Both the position numbers and the translations under genes were made by a program. The notes beneath the pieces were generated by a model. That model searched no databases. It was not told where the DNA came from and saw only the letters and a program-made list of their open reading frames with translations. A DNA stretch of 12,208 nt, from contig NZ_JPYA01000198.1 of the NCBI RefSeq assembly GCF_000750005.1, positions 1 to 12,208 of the forward strand, given 5' to 3'. Numbering within the stretch: the stretch's first letter is position 1; each line of letters starts with the position of its first letter. Origin of the DNA: Geobacillus icigianus (GTDB lineage Bacteria > Bacillota > Bacilli > Bacillales > Anoxybacillaceae). Below are positions 1 to 7,210 of the stretch, in pieces.

Positions 1-276
1 GGTAGCCGCATTTATTGAAAGTATCGAGCAATTCCCTATAGTAGCACCATACATAGCGATGAGCACAGTACCTTTTGGAAATAGTTTAGCTGAGGACTCA
101 TTTAGCGCCTGTTGAGTTATATACTCATCTGCATCAACTAAATACATATTCTTTAAATCCCCAGTTTTTACCCAAGGAATATCCCCATTTTCATAGTAAG
201 CTTTATTTTTTCTAGAAGGAGTACCACCAGATGTAATATCAAATAAACTACCTAGTTTTACATATCTAAAAGACAT
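1..276 (-). CDS. hsdS: Type I restriction-modification specificity subunit HsdS, N-terminal 92 residues (cut by window edge)
   Basis: HsdS carries the target recognition domains that tell the HsdM and HsdR subunits which bipartite DNA site to methylate or cut. The reading frame opens with ATG at 276-274 and stays open to base 1. Family hallmarks of the first target recognition domain are visible: KLGSLFDITSGGTPSR near residues 7-22, then DIPWVKTGDL around 32-41, then GTVLIAMYGATIG around 69-81. The start lies 9 bases after the hsdM stop, and a GAGGG ribosome binding site overlaps the hsdM stop region, so the two are co-transcribed. Base composition is unlike hsdM: 97 of 276 bases are G or C (35%). 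Such contrast is common in hsdS, whose recognition domains are exchanged between strains. The second recognition domain and the central repeats lie outside the window. The family call is firm; the DNA target cannot be read. Confidence 0.92.
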   Translation of the reverse strand, partial: MSFRYVKLGSLFDITSGGTPSRKNKAYYENGDIPWVKTGDLKNMYLVDADEYITQQALNESSAKLFPKGTVLIAMYGATIGNCSILSINAAT

Positions 277-285
277 AAAGTTTCA

Positions 286-1743
286 CTACCCTCTAATCAT
301 TTCTTTCAACTCTTGTAATCCTTGCATAATCTCTTTTTCCAACGTTTCCACTCTTTCCAGTATCACACTCGGCGCTTCATACTCCACTTCCTCATAATCA
401 ATCTCTTTATACTTGTTAATCGAAAGGTCATAGCCGTTTTTCCGAATTTCTTCCACCGGCACGAAGAACGATTGGTCTGTTCGTTTTCGGTCTTTTTCCG
501 CTTCACGGTTATGGAAGCGCGCAATGATGTCCGGGATGTCGTTTTCTTCGATTGGGGTGCGTTTGTCGTCCAATGAATAGCCGTCGGCTTTCATGTCGTA
601 AAACCAGACGTGATCGGTTCCGCCGGCGCCTGTTTTCGTGAAAATCATAATGGCTGTCGATACGCCGGCGTACGGTTTAAACACGCCGCTTGGCATCGAA
701 ATAATCGCTTCGAGCTTATGGTTTTCGACGATTTCTTTGCGAATCGCTTTATGCGCCGTCGAGCTGCCGAACAATACCCCATCTGGCACGATGCAGGCGC
801 AGCGGCCGCCCGGTTTTAAGATGCGCAAGAATAACGCCAAGAATAATAGCTCCGTTTTCTTTGTTTTGACCACTTTTAATAAATCGCTCGATACCGCTTC
901 ATAGTCGAGCGAGCCTTTAAACGGCGGATTGGCTAAGACAAGGGTGTATTTGTCGCGATCTTTGTTTTGTTCCGACAAGGAGTCGCGATATTCGATATTC
1001 GGGTTTTCAATGCCATGGAGCATCATGTTCATCGCGCCAATCCGCAGCATCGTGCGGTCCATGTCAAAACCGTAAAACATATGGTTGTGAAAATGTTCTT
1101 TTAAACTTTGCACTAAAAATAAGTCGCTGCGATGGTTGCGCAAATATTCGCCGGCGGCGACTAAAAACCCGGCGGACCCGGCGGCCGGGTCGACGATGAT
1201 GTCTTCCGGCGTCGGTTTTACGAGTTCGACCATCATGTTGATAATATGGCGCGGTGTCCGGAATTGGCCGTTCGTCCCCGCGGTGGCGATTTTCGATAAC
1301 AAATACTCGTACAAATCGCCTTTTGTATCGCGGTCTTTCATCGGAATGTGGTCAATGCCGTCGACAATTTTGACGAGCAGTTGCGGCGTCGGGATCATGA
1401 ACATGGCGTCGCCCATATATTTCGCATAGGCGGACTCCCTGTTACCATGCAAGTTTTTGATAAACGGAAACACTTCGTTGGAAACGACCTCATACATATG
1501 GGCGGCTTCAAAATGTTTGAATTTGCTCCAACGCAAGTGCTGCTTATCGGGCGGAAAGATGCGTTCCGATTCGATGCCCAGCAAAGCATCTTCCTGTTCG
1601 CGCTGCGTTTCGACTTCGTCGAGACCTTTGATGAATAACAAGTATGTAAACTGTTCAATAACCGTCAGCGGGTTCGTAATACCGCCCGTCCAAAATGTTT
1701 CCCATATTTTATCGACTTTGTTCTTTAATTCTCCTGTCATCAT
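286..1743 (-). CDS. hsdM: Type I restriction-modification DNA methyltransferase subunit HsdM (N6-adenine)
   Basis: This is the modification subunit of a type I system. It transfers methyl from S-adenosylmethionine to adenine N6 in the site chosen by HsdS, and with HsdR the complex also restricts. The 485-residue protein has an N-terminal helical domain (about 1-150, with NPLTVIEQFTYLLFIKGLD), GQFRTPR at 159-165, AdoMet-binding motif I DPAAGSAGF at 185-193, catalytic motif IV NPPF at 272-275, and a C-terminal coiled-coil-like tail (about 455-484) of the kind that contacts HsdS. Length is within the usual range. The first ATG (1743) is preferred because GGGGG at 1751-1755 sits 7 bases upstream. 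A promoter with a perfect TATAAT lies just before it. hsdS follows after 9 bases. No hsdR is visible, so it must lie beyond the left edge or elsewhere if the system restricts. The protein appears intact. Confidence 0.95.
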   Translation of the reverse strand: MMTGELKNKVDKIWETFWTGGITNPLTVIEQFTYLLFIKGLDEVETQREQEDALLGIESERIFPPDKQHLRWSKFKHFEAAHMYEVVSNEVFPFIKNLHGNRESAYAKYMGDAMFMIPTPQLLVKIVDGIDHIPMKDRDTKGDLYEYLLSKIATAGTNGQFRTPRHIINMMVELVKPTPEDIIVDPAAGSAGFLVAAGEYLRNHRSDLFLVQSLKEHFHNHMFYGFDMDRTMLRIGAMNMMLHGIENPNIEYRDSLSEQNKDRDKYTLVLANPPFKGSLDYEAVSSDLLKVVKTKKTELLFLALFLRILKPGGRCACIVPDGVLFGSSTAHKAIRKEIVENHKLEAIISMPSGVFKPYAGVSTAIMIFTKTGAGGTDHVWFYDMKADGYSLDDKRTPIEENDIPDIIARFHNREAEKDRKRTDQSFFVPVEEIRKNGYDLSINKYKEIDYEEVEYEAPSVILERVETLEKEIMQGLQELKEMIRG

Positions 1744-1773
1744 ATAGATGCCCCCTTATTATTTCCAAATTTA

Positions 1774-1802
1774 ATTATACATCGTTTTATCGTTGGTAGA
1801 AA
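1774..1802 (-). promoter_or_regulatory. Sigma-A-type promoter of the hsdM-hsdS operon
   Basis: On the minus strand a perfect TATAAT (1774-1779) is preceded by a 17-base spacer and TTTCTA (1797-1802), a weak 3-of-6 match to the -35 consensus. It lies 30 bases upstream of the hsdM start. Its presence downstream of the rlmD terminator indicates that the hsd operon is an independent transcription unit. The rest of the 1803-1934 spacer shows no gene, attachment site or repeat that I can recognise. Confidence 0.6.
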
Positions 1803-1923
1803 CTTCGATTTGGCAAGATTTCGTCATTCATGATGGATGGACAACGAAAATTCTCCCCTCGCCTCATCGGTCGTGTGGAAACCCGATGGAACGCCCAAAA
1901 CGTTTTTGTCGATTCTCTGTTCT

Positions 1924-1960
1924 GAAAATGAAATAGCAGGAAACAAACCCGTTTCCTGCT
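1924..1960 (-). terminator. Rho-independent terminator of rlmD
   Basis: A perfect 10-bp stem, AGCAGGAAAC paired with GTTTCCTGCT (1935-1944 and 1951-1960), has a 6-base loop and is followed on the minus strand by the T-rich ATTTCATTTTC (1934-1924). The upstream arm begins at the last base of the rlmD TAA stop codon (1962-1960), so stop codon and terminator overlap. Confidence 0.8.
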
Positions 1961-3351
1961 TACGTTTCTCGTAACACGATCTGCGCGACACACTCCACAT
2001 GCGCCGTATGCGGGAACATGTCGACCGGCTGGATGTAGGCGACGCGATAGGCGGCCGCTAGGGTGTCGAGGTCGCGGGCGAGGCTGGACGGGTTGCACGA
2101 GACGTAGACGACTTTTTGCGGGCGGACGCGGAGGATCGTTTCGAGCAGCGCCTGGTCGCAGCCGACGCGGGGCGGGTCGACGATGATGACGTCCGGCTTC
2201 CAGCCTTCGTTCACCCATTTCGGCAGCCAATATTCCGCTTTGCCGACGACATAGTGCGTGTTCGTGAACCCGTGTTTTTTGGCGTTTTTCTTTGCGTCTG
2301 CGATCGCTTCTGGAATCGTATCCATGCCGCGCACTTCGTTGGCGTCGCAGGCGAGCCACAGCCCGATCGTGCCGACGCCGCAATAGGCGTCAACGATCCT
2401 CTCTGTTCCGGTGAGAGCGGCTGCTTTTTTCACTTCATCGTACAATTTCACCGTTTGGATCGGATTGAGCTGGAAAAACGCGCGCGCGGAGAGCTCAAAT
2501 GACAAGTCGCCGAGCGTTTCTTGAATGTATTCGTCGCCGGCGAGCACTTCCGTCTCATCGCCGAAAATGAGCGATGTTTTTTCGCCGTTGATATTTTGCA
2601 CGATCGATTTGACTTCGGGGAGACGGCGGCGAATTTCGTCAATGAGCAGCTCTTGGCGCGGAATGTCTTTCGTCGCCGTGACGAGAACGACTTGGATGTC
2701 GCCGGTATGAAAGCCGACGCGGGCGACGATCGTCCGCACGACGCCGGTTCTTGTCCGCTCGTTGTAAATCGGGATGCGCAAGTCTTGCAAAATCGTTTTG
2801 ATGATGTTCGTCACGCGCGTCGTTTGCGGGTGTTGGACGCGGCATTCCGACAAGTCGATGAGCCGATGGGAGTTGAGGCCGTACAGCCCGGCGAGCACCT
2901 TCCCTTCTTTCATCCCGACTTGGAACTGGCTTTTGTTTCGGTAATGCCACGGGTCATCCATGCCGATTGTCGGACGGATGTCAAGTTTGTCAACATCGAG
3001 GCGGCGGGCGTGGCGGCGCAGCGCCTGGATGACAATGTCGCGCTTCGCCTCCAGCTGCGCTTCGTACGCCAAGTGCTGGAGCTGGCAGCCGCCGCACTGG
3101 TCATAGAGCGGGCATGGCGGCTTGATGCGGTTTGGCGAGCGCTTGCGGATGCGCTTGATGTTCGCCTCGGCATAGGTAGGGTGGATGTCGGTCGCCTCGA
3201 CGATCACTTCCTCGCCCGGCAAGGCACCGGGGACGAAGACGACTTGTTTTTGAAAATAGCCGACCCCTTCGCCGTTAATGCCGATTCGCTGAATCGTCAG
3301 CGGAAATTGGTCTCCCTTTCGAATCTTCACCTTCGTTTGTCGCTTTGCCAT
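1960..3351 (-). CDS. rlmD: 23S rRNA (uracil-C5)-methyltransferase, RlmD/RumA family (YfjO/RlmCD-like)
   Basis: This enzyme methylates C5 of a uridine in 23S rRNA using AdoMet. The 463-residue protein has an N-terminal TRAM RNA-binding domain (about 10-70). It also has four cysteines placed as in the [4Fe-4S] site of RumA (C80, C86, C89, C170). The FFQLNP segment is at 292-297, AdoMet motif I DAYCGVG at 321-327, DPPR at 392-395, the catalytic nucleophile in VSCNPS (C419), and the likely general base in HVE (E453). All key residues are present. The start at 3351 has GAGG 7 bases upstream. An alternative ATG at 3366 adds five residues, overlaps the glycosylase stop as ATGA, and has GGAG 9 bases upstream, so it cannot be excluded. 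Either way the gene is coupled to the preceding glycosylase gene. B. subtilis has two such paralogues, YefA and YfjO. Synteny favours YfjO, but the target uridine cannot be told from sequence. Confidence 0.93.
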   Translation of the reverse strand: MAKRQTKVKIRKGDQFPLTIQRIGINGEGVGYFQKQVVFVPGALPGEEVIVEATDIHPTYAEANIKRIRKRSPNRIKPPCPLYDQCGGCQLQHLAYEAQLEAKRDIVIQALRRHARRLDVDKLDIRPTIGMDDPWHYRNKSQFQVGMKEGKVLAGLYGLNSHRLIDLSECRVQHPQTTRVTNIIKTILQDLRIPIYNERTRTGVVRTIVARVGFHTGDIQVVLVTATKDIPRQELLIDEIRRRLPEVKSIVQNINGEKTSLIFGDETEVLAGDEYIQETLGDLSFELSARAFFQLNPIQTVKLYDEVKKAAALTGTERIVDAYCGVGTIGLWLACDANEVRGMDTIPEAIADAKKNAKKHGFTNTHYVVGKAEYWLPKWVNEGWKPDVIIVDPPRVGCDQALLETILRVRPQKVVYVSCNPSSLARDLDTLAAAYRVAYIQPVDMFPHTAHVECVAQIVLRET

Positions 3352-3362
3352 ATCGGTCCCTC

Positions 3363-4229
3363 TCATTCAATGCTTCTCCATAAATAAAGCGCCGCGTAGC
3401 TCGCATACGGCTTCCACCGCTCGCCGAGCGCCGCCAGCTCGTGGGCGGTCGGCCGCTTCGGCAGCTGAAAAAGTTGTTCCACCGCCCGCTGCAAGCCAAT
3501 ATCCGCCGGCGGGAAGACGTTCGGGCGGCCGAGTCCGAACAGGAGGAAATTTTGCACGGTCCATGGCCCGATGCCGCGGACGGCGGTCAGCCGTTCCATC
3601 ACTTCGCCGTCCTCCATCTGCCTGAGTTCATCAAGCCGCAGCTTCCCCTCGGCAATGAGGCGCGACACATCGACGATATATTCCGCTTTCCGTCCGCTCA
3701 GCTGCAAGGCGCGCAAGTCCTCGTACGAGCGGGCGGCGATCTCTTCCGGGCGCGGGTAAAACCAAACGCCGTCCCGCTCCTCGCCGAACGTTTTCACAAA
3801 CCGCTCTGTGAGCCGATAGCCGACTTTGAGATGAAGCTGTTGGTGGATCAAACATTTGACGAGGCAAAAATACAAATCAAAATCAAGCACCAACGGCAGC
3901 CCTTCATAACGGGCAAATAGCGGCGCCAGCTCGGTCGCCTGAAAATGGCCGTGCACCGAAGCGAGCGGCGTCCGCCATTGAAACAGATCGGAAATCCGTT
4001 CAATGATCTCCTGTTGCCGCTCGGGATGTGGCCCCGACACGATCAAGCGCGGGGCGTCTTTCGTACCGATGCTTTCCACCGCGACGGGCACCTTTACGTC
4101 ATCGAGATGAAGCGGAACGGTGACGCGCTGCCGCTCTAGATCAACCGCCAGCAGCGGATCGAGCGCCAATCGCTCCAACGCATGGGCAAAATCGTACGGC
4201 GCGGGCACGGTAATCGTTTGTTTCCACAT
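3363..4229 (-). CDS. yfjP: AlkA-type DNA-3-methyladenine glycosylase (YfjP-like, HhH-GPD superfamily)
   Basis: This base-excision repair enzyme removes alkylated purines such as 3-methyladenine from DNA. The 288-residue protein has an AlkA-like N-terminal domain (about 1-105), a helical domain with LIHQQL at 127-132, a helix-hairpin-helix with [14 protein letters not shown] (217-230), and the catalytic aspartate in PPADIG (D243). The C-terminal [14 protein letters not shown] (271-284) is typical of the family. Length matches B. subtilis YfjP. A GTG three codons upstream is possible, but AAAGGTGA sits correctly spaced for the ATG at 4229 and would overlap the GTG, so I chose the ATG. Its stop codon overlaps or abuts the start of rlmD, giving a two-gene operon driven by the promoter at 4262-4291. 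Confidence 0.92.
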   Translation of the reverse strand: MWKQTITVPAPYDFAHALERLALDPLLAVDLERQRVTVPLHLDDVKVPVAVESIGTKDAPRLIVSGPHPERQQEIIERISDLFQWRTPLASVHGHFQATELAPLFARYEGLPLVLDFDLYFCLVKCLIHQQLHLKVGYRLTERFVKTFGEERDGVWFYPRPEEIAARSYEDLRALQLSGRKAEYIVDVSRLIAEGKLRLDELRQMEDGEVMERLTAVRGIGPWTVQNFLLFGLGRPNVFPPADIGLQRAVEQLFQLPKRPTAHELAALGERWKPYASYAALYLWRSIE

Positions 4230-4261
4230 CGTTCTCACCTTTCTCGTTCGTCCGTGCCCTT

Positions 4262-4291
4262 ATTATAACGAAAAACGCCCCGCCAAACCAA
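4262..4291 (-). promoter_or_regulatory. Sigma-A-type promoter of the yfjP-rlmD operon
   Basis: A perfect TATAAT (4262-4267) on the minus strand has TTGGTT (4286-4291) 18 bases upstream as a modest -35 candidate. It lies 33 bases before the glycosylase start. The -35 element and spacer fall inside the hairpin and T-run that terminate pdaA, so terminator and promoter share DNA. Confidence 0.55.
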
Positions 4292-4335
4292 CGAATCGGA
4301 CAAGCAGCCGATCCGTTTCTGGTGGCGAGGCGGGG
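4271..4335 (-). terminator. Long Rho-independent terminator downstream of pdaA
   Basis: On the minus strand CCCCGCC (4335-4329) can pair with GGCGGGG (4284-4278). Within it lies a further stem, ACGGATCGG with CCGATTCGT, around an 8-base loop. The structure is followed by CG and TTTTT (4275-4271). The stem is interrupted and longer than usual (58 bases). It lies about 140 bases downstream of the pdaA stop. Confidence 0.6.
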
Positions 4336-4472
4336 AATAGCCTAGCGGCGCACCCTGTTGTTTTGACCATCCGCAACGCGACGACGACGGACACAGGGAC
4401 AGAAGCTGTCGGCACTGACTTCTGCACCGAAAAGCGCTCACTTCCATGAGCAGACAGGCCGCGCTGAAGGCG
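4336..4472. other. Non-coding 3' spacer of pdaA with two mutually exclusive small hairpins
   Basis: I find no gene here; the longest reading frame on the minus strand lacks a ribosome binding site and has an atypical cysteine- and serine-rich composition. Two small stems overlap: CAGAAG with CTTCTG (4400-4424) and GACAG with CTGTC (4398-4410). They share bases and cannot both form. Neither has a T-run, so neither is a terminator by itself. The genes yfjQ and yfjR, found between yfjP and pdaA in B. subtilis, are absent here. Confidence 0.4.
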
Positions 4473-5264
4473 TTACGGACGAAACAGCCACGGATGGAGG
4501 CCCATCTTTTTCGCCATCAACTCATCTAAGCTGGCAAACGTATACCCTTGTTTGCGCAAGTCGTCGATCACCTTCGGCAGCGCGTCGGCGTTGTCTTTTG
4601 AGACCGAGTGCAAAAGCAAAATCGCCCCGGGATGGATTTGCTTCATGATTTGATCGTACGCGTATTGCCAGCCGCGCTGGCGGTCGGTCTGCCAGTCGAC
4701 GAACGCCAGCGACCAAAAGACGTGGTAATAGCCGAGCTCGCGGGCGAGCGCCAACGTCCGTTCACTGAAAATGCCGCGCGGCGGGCGAAGGTACGCCATC
4801 CCTTTTTGCCCGGTCAATTTCTCGGTCTTTTCTTTTACTTTTTCCAGCTCTTCACGGAACCGCTCTTCGCTTGCCGTTGTCAAATCGGGGTGGTGCCATG
4901 AATGATTGCCGATGATGTGCCCCTCGGCGGCCATTCGTTTCACCAACTCAGGGGCGGTTTGCAAGTAATGGCCGGTGACAAAAAAGGCAGCCGGCACGTT
5001 CTTTTCTTTTAACACGTCTAAAATTTGCGCCGTATAGCCGTTTTCATAGCCGTTGTCAAACGTCAAATAAATCGTTTTTTCGCTCGTATCGCCTAAATAA
5101 AAGGCATCGTATTTGGCGAGCAGTTCGTCAAGCTCTTTTCCCGCCGATGGGGGCTGATGGTTTTCGCTCCGCTTGAATCCCCAATGGATCGGGGCATGGC
5201 TTGCCGCGAACGCGGGGGCGGGGATCAACGTGAACAGCAACAAAAGAGAAAGAAGCCATTTCAT
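4473..5264 (-). CDS. pdaA: Polysaccharide deacetylase PdaA (spore cortex muramic delta-lactam formation)
   Basis: PdaA deacetylates N-acetylmuramic acid in spore peptidoglycan, a step toward the muramic delta-lactam that marks cortex for germination enzymes. The 263-residue protein has a signal peptide (1-20, cleavage probably after PAFA) and a carbohydrate esterase family 4 domain. Its motifs are TFDNG (68-72), HSWHH (121-125, metal ligands H121 and H125), RPPRG (160-164), FWSLAFVDW (183-191) and LLLHS (217-221). The asparagine after the first aspartate, where most deacetylases have a second aspartate, is characteristic of PdaA and is not a defect. ATG 5264 is preferred to GTG 5270: AAGGAGG lies 10 bases before the ATG but only 4 before the GTG. 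In B. subtilis the gene is made in the forespore under sigma-G. I could not identify a confident sigma-G promoter in 5265-5347. It sits between two terminators and looks monocistronic. Confidence 0.94.
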   Translation of the reverse strand: MKWLLSLLLLFTLIPAPAFAASHAPIHWGFKRSENHQPPSAGKELDELLAKYDAFYLGDTSEKTIYLTFDNGYENGYTAQILDVLKEKNVPAAFFVTGHYLQTAPELVKRMAAEGHIIGNHSWHHPDLTTASEERFREELEKVKEKTEKLTGQKGMAYLRPPRGIFSERTLALARELGYYHVFWSLAFVDWQTDRQRGWQYAYDQIMKQIHPGAILLLHSVSKDNADALPKVIDDLRKQGYTFASLDELMAKKMGLHPWLFRP

Positions 5265-5347
5265 GCGCACAATGCCTCCTTGGCTGCGATCGTTTCCTTT
5301 TTCTTATTGTTTTCCCGCCTCCGCGCTTTACGCGCGCCATTTTTTGC

Positions 5348-5389
5348 AAAAAAAGCCCCAAACGCGCCTGCGGCACACGCGTTTGGGGC
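5348..5389 (-). terminator. Strong Rho-independent terminator of fumA
   Basis: A perfect 12-bp stem, GCCCCAAACGCG paired with CGCGTTTGGGGC (5355-5366 and 5378-5389), has an 11-base loop. On the minus strand it is followed by seven T residues (5354-5348). It lies 48 bases after the fumA stop and separates fumA from pdaA. Confidence 0.92.
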
Positions 5390-5437
5390 CAGGTGAGCTG
5401 AGCGACCAGCCGTTCGTTTGAAATCGCTTCTTTCTTT

Positions 5438-6985
5438 TTATTTGAACACCGGTTCTTTGAATTGAGCGAGCTTTTCAAGTGACGATTTTTCCACATCTTC
5501 ATGCAAGCTGTTGCCGTGCGAATCCATCGTGACGACGGCGGTGAAGTTTTCGACGCGCAAATGCCACATCGCTTCCGGGATGCCGAATTCCAGCAAATCG
5601 ACGCCTTCTACGGATTTGATGCAATCGGCGTAATATTGCGCGGCGCCGCCGATGGCGTTCAAATACACGCCGCCGTGTTCTTTTAAGGCTTGCAGCGTTT
5701 TCGCGCCCATGCCGCCTTTGCCGATGACGGCGCGGACGCCGAATTTTTTCATGATGTCGCCTTGGTATGGCTCTTCGCGGATGCTCGTCGTCGGGCCGGC
5801 GGCTTTGACGTGCCAGCGGCCTTCCTCATCTTTTAACATGACCGGGCCGCAATGGTAAATGATTTGCCCGTTCAAGTCGACCGGCGCGTCATGGTCCATC
5901 AAATATTTATGAATAGCGTCGCGGCCGGTGTAAATCATGCCGCTGATGCGGACGACATCGCCGACGCGAAGCTGGCGCACTTGTTCTTCCGACAGCGGCG
6001 GAACGAGGTCGATGACGCGTGTGTCGCCTTGTTCAAGCGCCGCGGCGGCTTCCACTTTTTCCAGCTCCTTAGTTAAATCGACGTCTTCGCCGTCTTGGTA
6101 CAGCCATTCAACGATTTCGCCGGTTTGCGGGTCGATTTTCACGCCCATGCGGCGGAACGCCCAGCAATTGTAAGCGACGGAAACGAAGAAGCTTGCCGGG
6201 ATGCGGTGCATGACACCGATTTTACAGCCCAGCAGCGTCGATTCGCCGCCAAAGCCCATCGTGCCGATGCCGAGCTTGTTGGCGTTTTCCATAATGTATT
6301 CTTCGAGTTGGCGCAGTTCTTCGATCGGATTGACGTCATCGACCGGGCGGAACAGCTGCTCTTTGGCGAGCTCATAGCCCGATGAGCGGTCGCCGCCGAT
6401 GCCAACGCCGATGAAGCCGGCGCTGCACCCTTGCCCTTGCGCTTGGTACACCGCATGCAAAATACATTTGCGAATGCCGTCAAGGTCGCGGCCGGCGCGG
6501 CCGAGCCCTTCGAGTTCACACGGCAGGCTGTATTGAATGTTTTTGTTTTCACAGCCGCCGCCTTTTAAAATCAAACGGACGTCAATGTAATCGTTTTCCC
6601 ATTGTTCAAATTTGATGACCGGCACGCCTTCTCCCAAGTTGTCGCCGCTGTTTTTGCCGGTAAGCGAGTCGACCGAGTTCGGACGCAGCTTGCCGTTTTT
6701 CGTCGCTTCAACAATGGCGGCGCGGATCGCTTTTTTCATTTCGATTTGATTCACGCCGACCGGCACTTTGATTTTAAACGTCGGCAAGCCGGTGTCCTGA
6801 CAGATCGGCGACACGTTTTCGTCCGCCATTTGAATGTTCTCAACGATCGTATCGAGCGCCATCGCCGCCCGAGTGCCGGCGTTTTCGCGCACTTTCGCCC
6901 GAGCGATCGCTCGGCGAACGTCCTTCGGCAGCTTCGTTGACGTCTCCACGATCAAGTCATACATGCTTTGCTGGAATTTTTCCAT
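5438..6985 (-). CDS. fumA: Class I fumarate hydratase, iron-sulfur type, fused alpha and beta domains
   Basis: This enzyme interconverts fumarate and L-malate in the citric acid cycle, using a labile [4Fe-4S] cluster in the cytoplasm. The 515-residue chain joins the TtdA-like alpha region (about 1-310) to the TtdB-like beta region (about 320-510). Visible signatures are PICQDTGLPTF (60-70), KGGGCENKN (141-149), GQGCSAG (184-190), GIGTMGFGG (239-247), AGPTTS (396-401) and KGGMG (423-427). The probable cluster cysteines are C62, C187 and C274, assigned by spacing relative to known class I fumarases. ATG 6985 gives the usual family N-terminus (MEKFQQSMYDLI). An in-frame ATG at 7036 would add 17 atypical basic residues. 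It sits directly against AAGGAG and at the predicted transcription start, so I do not favour it. The ribosome binding site for 6985 is weak. B. subtilis uses a class II enzyme (CitG) instead. A tartrate dehydratase-like activity is possible, but the single-chain form argues for fumarase. Confidence 0.93.
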   Translation of the reverse strand: MEKFQQSMYDLIVETSTKLPKDVRRAIARAKVRENAGTRAAMALDTIVENIQMADENVSPICQDTGLPTFKIKVPVGVNQIEMKKAIRAAIVEATKNGKLRPNSVDSLTGKNSGDNLGEGVPVIKFEQWENDYIDVRLILKGGGCENKNIQYSLPCELEGLGRAGRDLDGIRKCILHAVYQAQGQGCSAGFIGVGIGGDRSSGYELAKEQLFRPVDDVNPIEELRQLEEYIMENANKLGIGTMGFGGESTLLGCKIGVMHRIPASFFVSVAYNCWAFRRMGVKIDPQTGEIVEWLYQDGEDVDLTKELEKVEAAAALEQGDTRVIDLVPPLSEEQVRQLRVGDVVRISGMIYTGRDAIHKYLMDHDAPVDLNGQIIYHCGPVMLKDEEGRWHVKAAGPTTSIREEPYQGDIMKKFGVRAVIGKGGMGAKTLQALKEHGGVYLNAIGGAAQYYADCIKSVEGVDLLEFGIPEAMWHLRVENFTAVVTMDSHGNSLHEDVEKSSLEKLAQFKEPVFK

Positions 6986-7044
6986 GTCGGTTCCACGCCC
7001 TTTCCCTTTGGATCGCCCTATCGGCAGTTGTCTCATCTCCTTCT

Positions 7045-7073
7045 ATTATACTGCTTTTTCTCGGTTATGGAAA
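7045..7073 (-). promoter_or_regulatory. Sigma-A-type promoter of fumA
   Basis: On the minus strand a perfect TATAAT (7045-7050) follows TTTCCA (7068-7073, 4 of 6 to consensus) with a 17-base spacer. The predicted transcription start is near 7038, giving a leader of about 53 bases before the favoured ATG at 6985. It is back to back with the yfkAB promoter. Confidence 0.7.
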
Positions 7074-7144
7074 AAATCTTTCTTTTCTGTCTCATCAGCT
7101 CCACGCCCGCCTCATAGGAATGGGATAGAGGTTCGGTAAAACGA

Positions 7145-7174
7145 TTGACAAGCGGAGTGACTGTTGCCGATAAT
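7145..7174 (+). promoter_or_regulatory. Sigma-A-type promoter of yfkAB
   Basis: A perfect TTGACA (7145-7150), an 18-base spacer and GATAAT (7169-7174, 5 of 6) lie 36 bases upstream of the yfkAB start. This leaves a short leader carrying the GAGGAG ribosome binding site at 7199-7204. Confidence 0.75.
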
Positions 7175-7210
7175 GAACGTTGAGACTTTGAATGGAAAGA
7201 GGAGAAAGAC

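Noticed and set aside
2521..3387. Long plus-strand reading frame of 288 codons
   Set aside because: It is antisense to rlmD, whose catalytic and iron-sulfur residues are all present; GC-rich genes commonly leave open antisense frames.
4235..4447. Minus-strand 70-codon frame between pdaA and yfjP
   Set aside because: It has no ribosome binding site, contains the pdaA terminator and the yfjP promoter, and is rich in cysteine, serine and arginine in a way typical of chance frames.
4473..5264. Possible catalytic defect in PdaA because TFDDG reads TFDNG
   Set aside because: Asparagine at this place is the normal state in PdaA proteins, so it is not a lesion.
7037..7210. Riboswitch or small RNA in the fumA-yfkAB spacer
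   Set aside because: The spacer is fully accounted for by two back-to-back promoters and short leaders; I see no conserved aptamer core or hairpin with a T-run.
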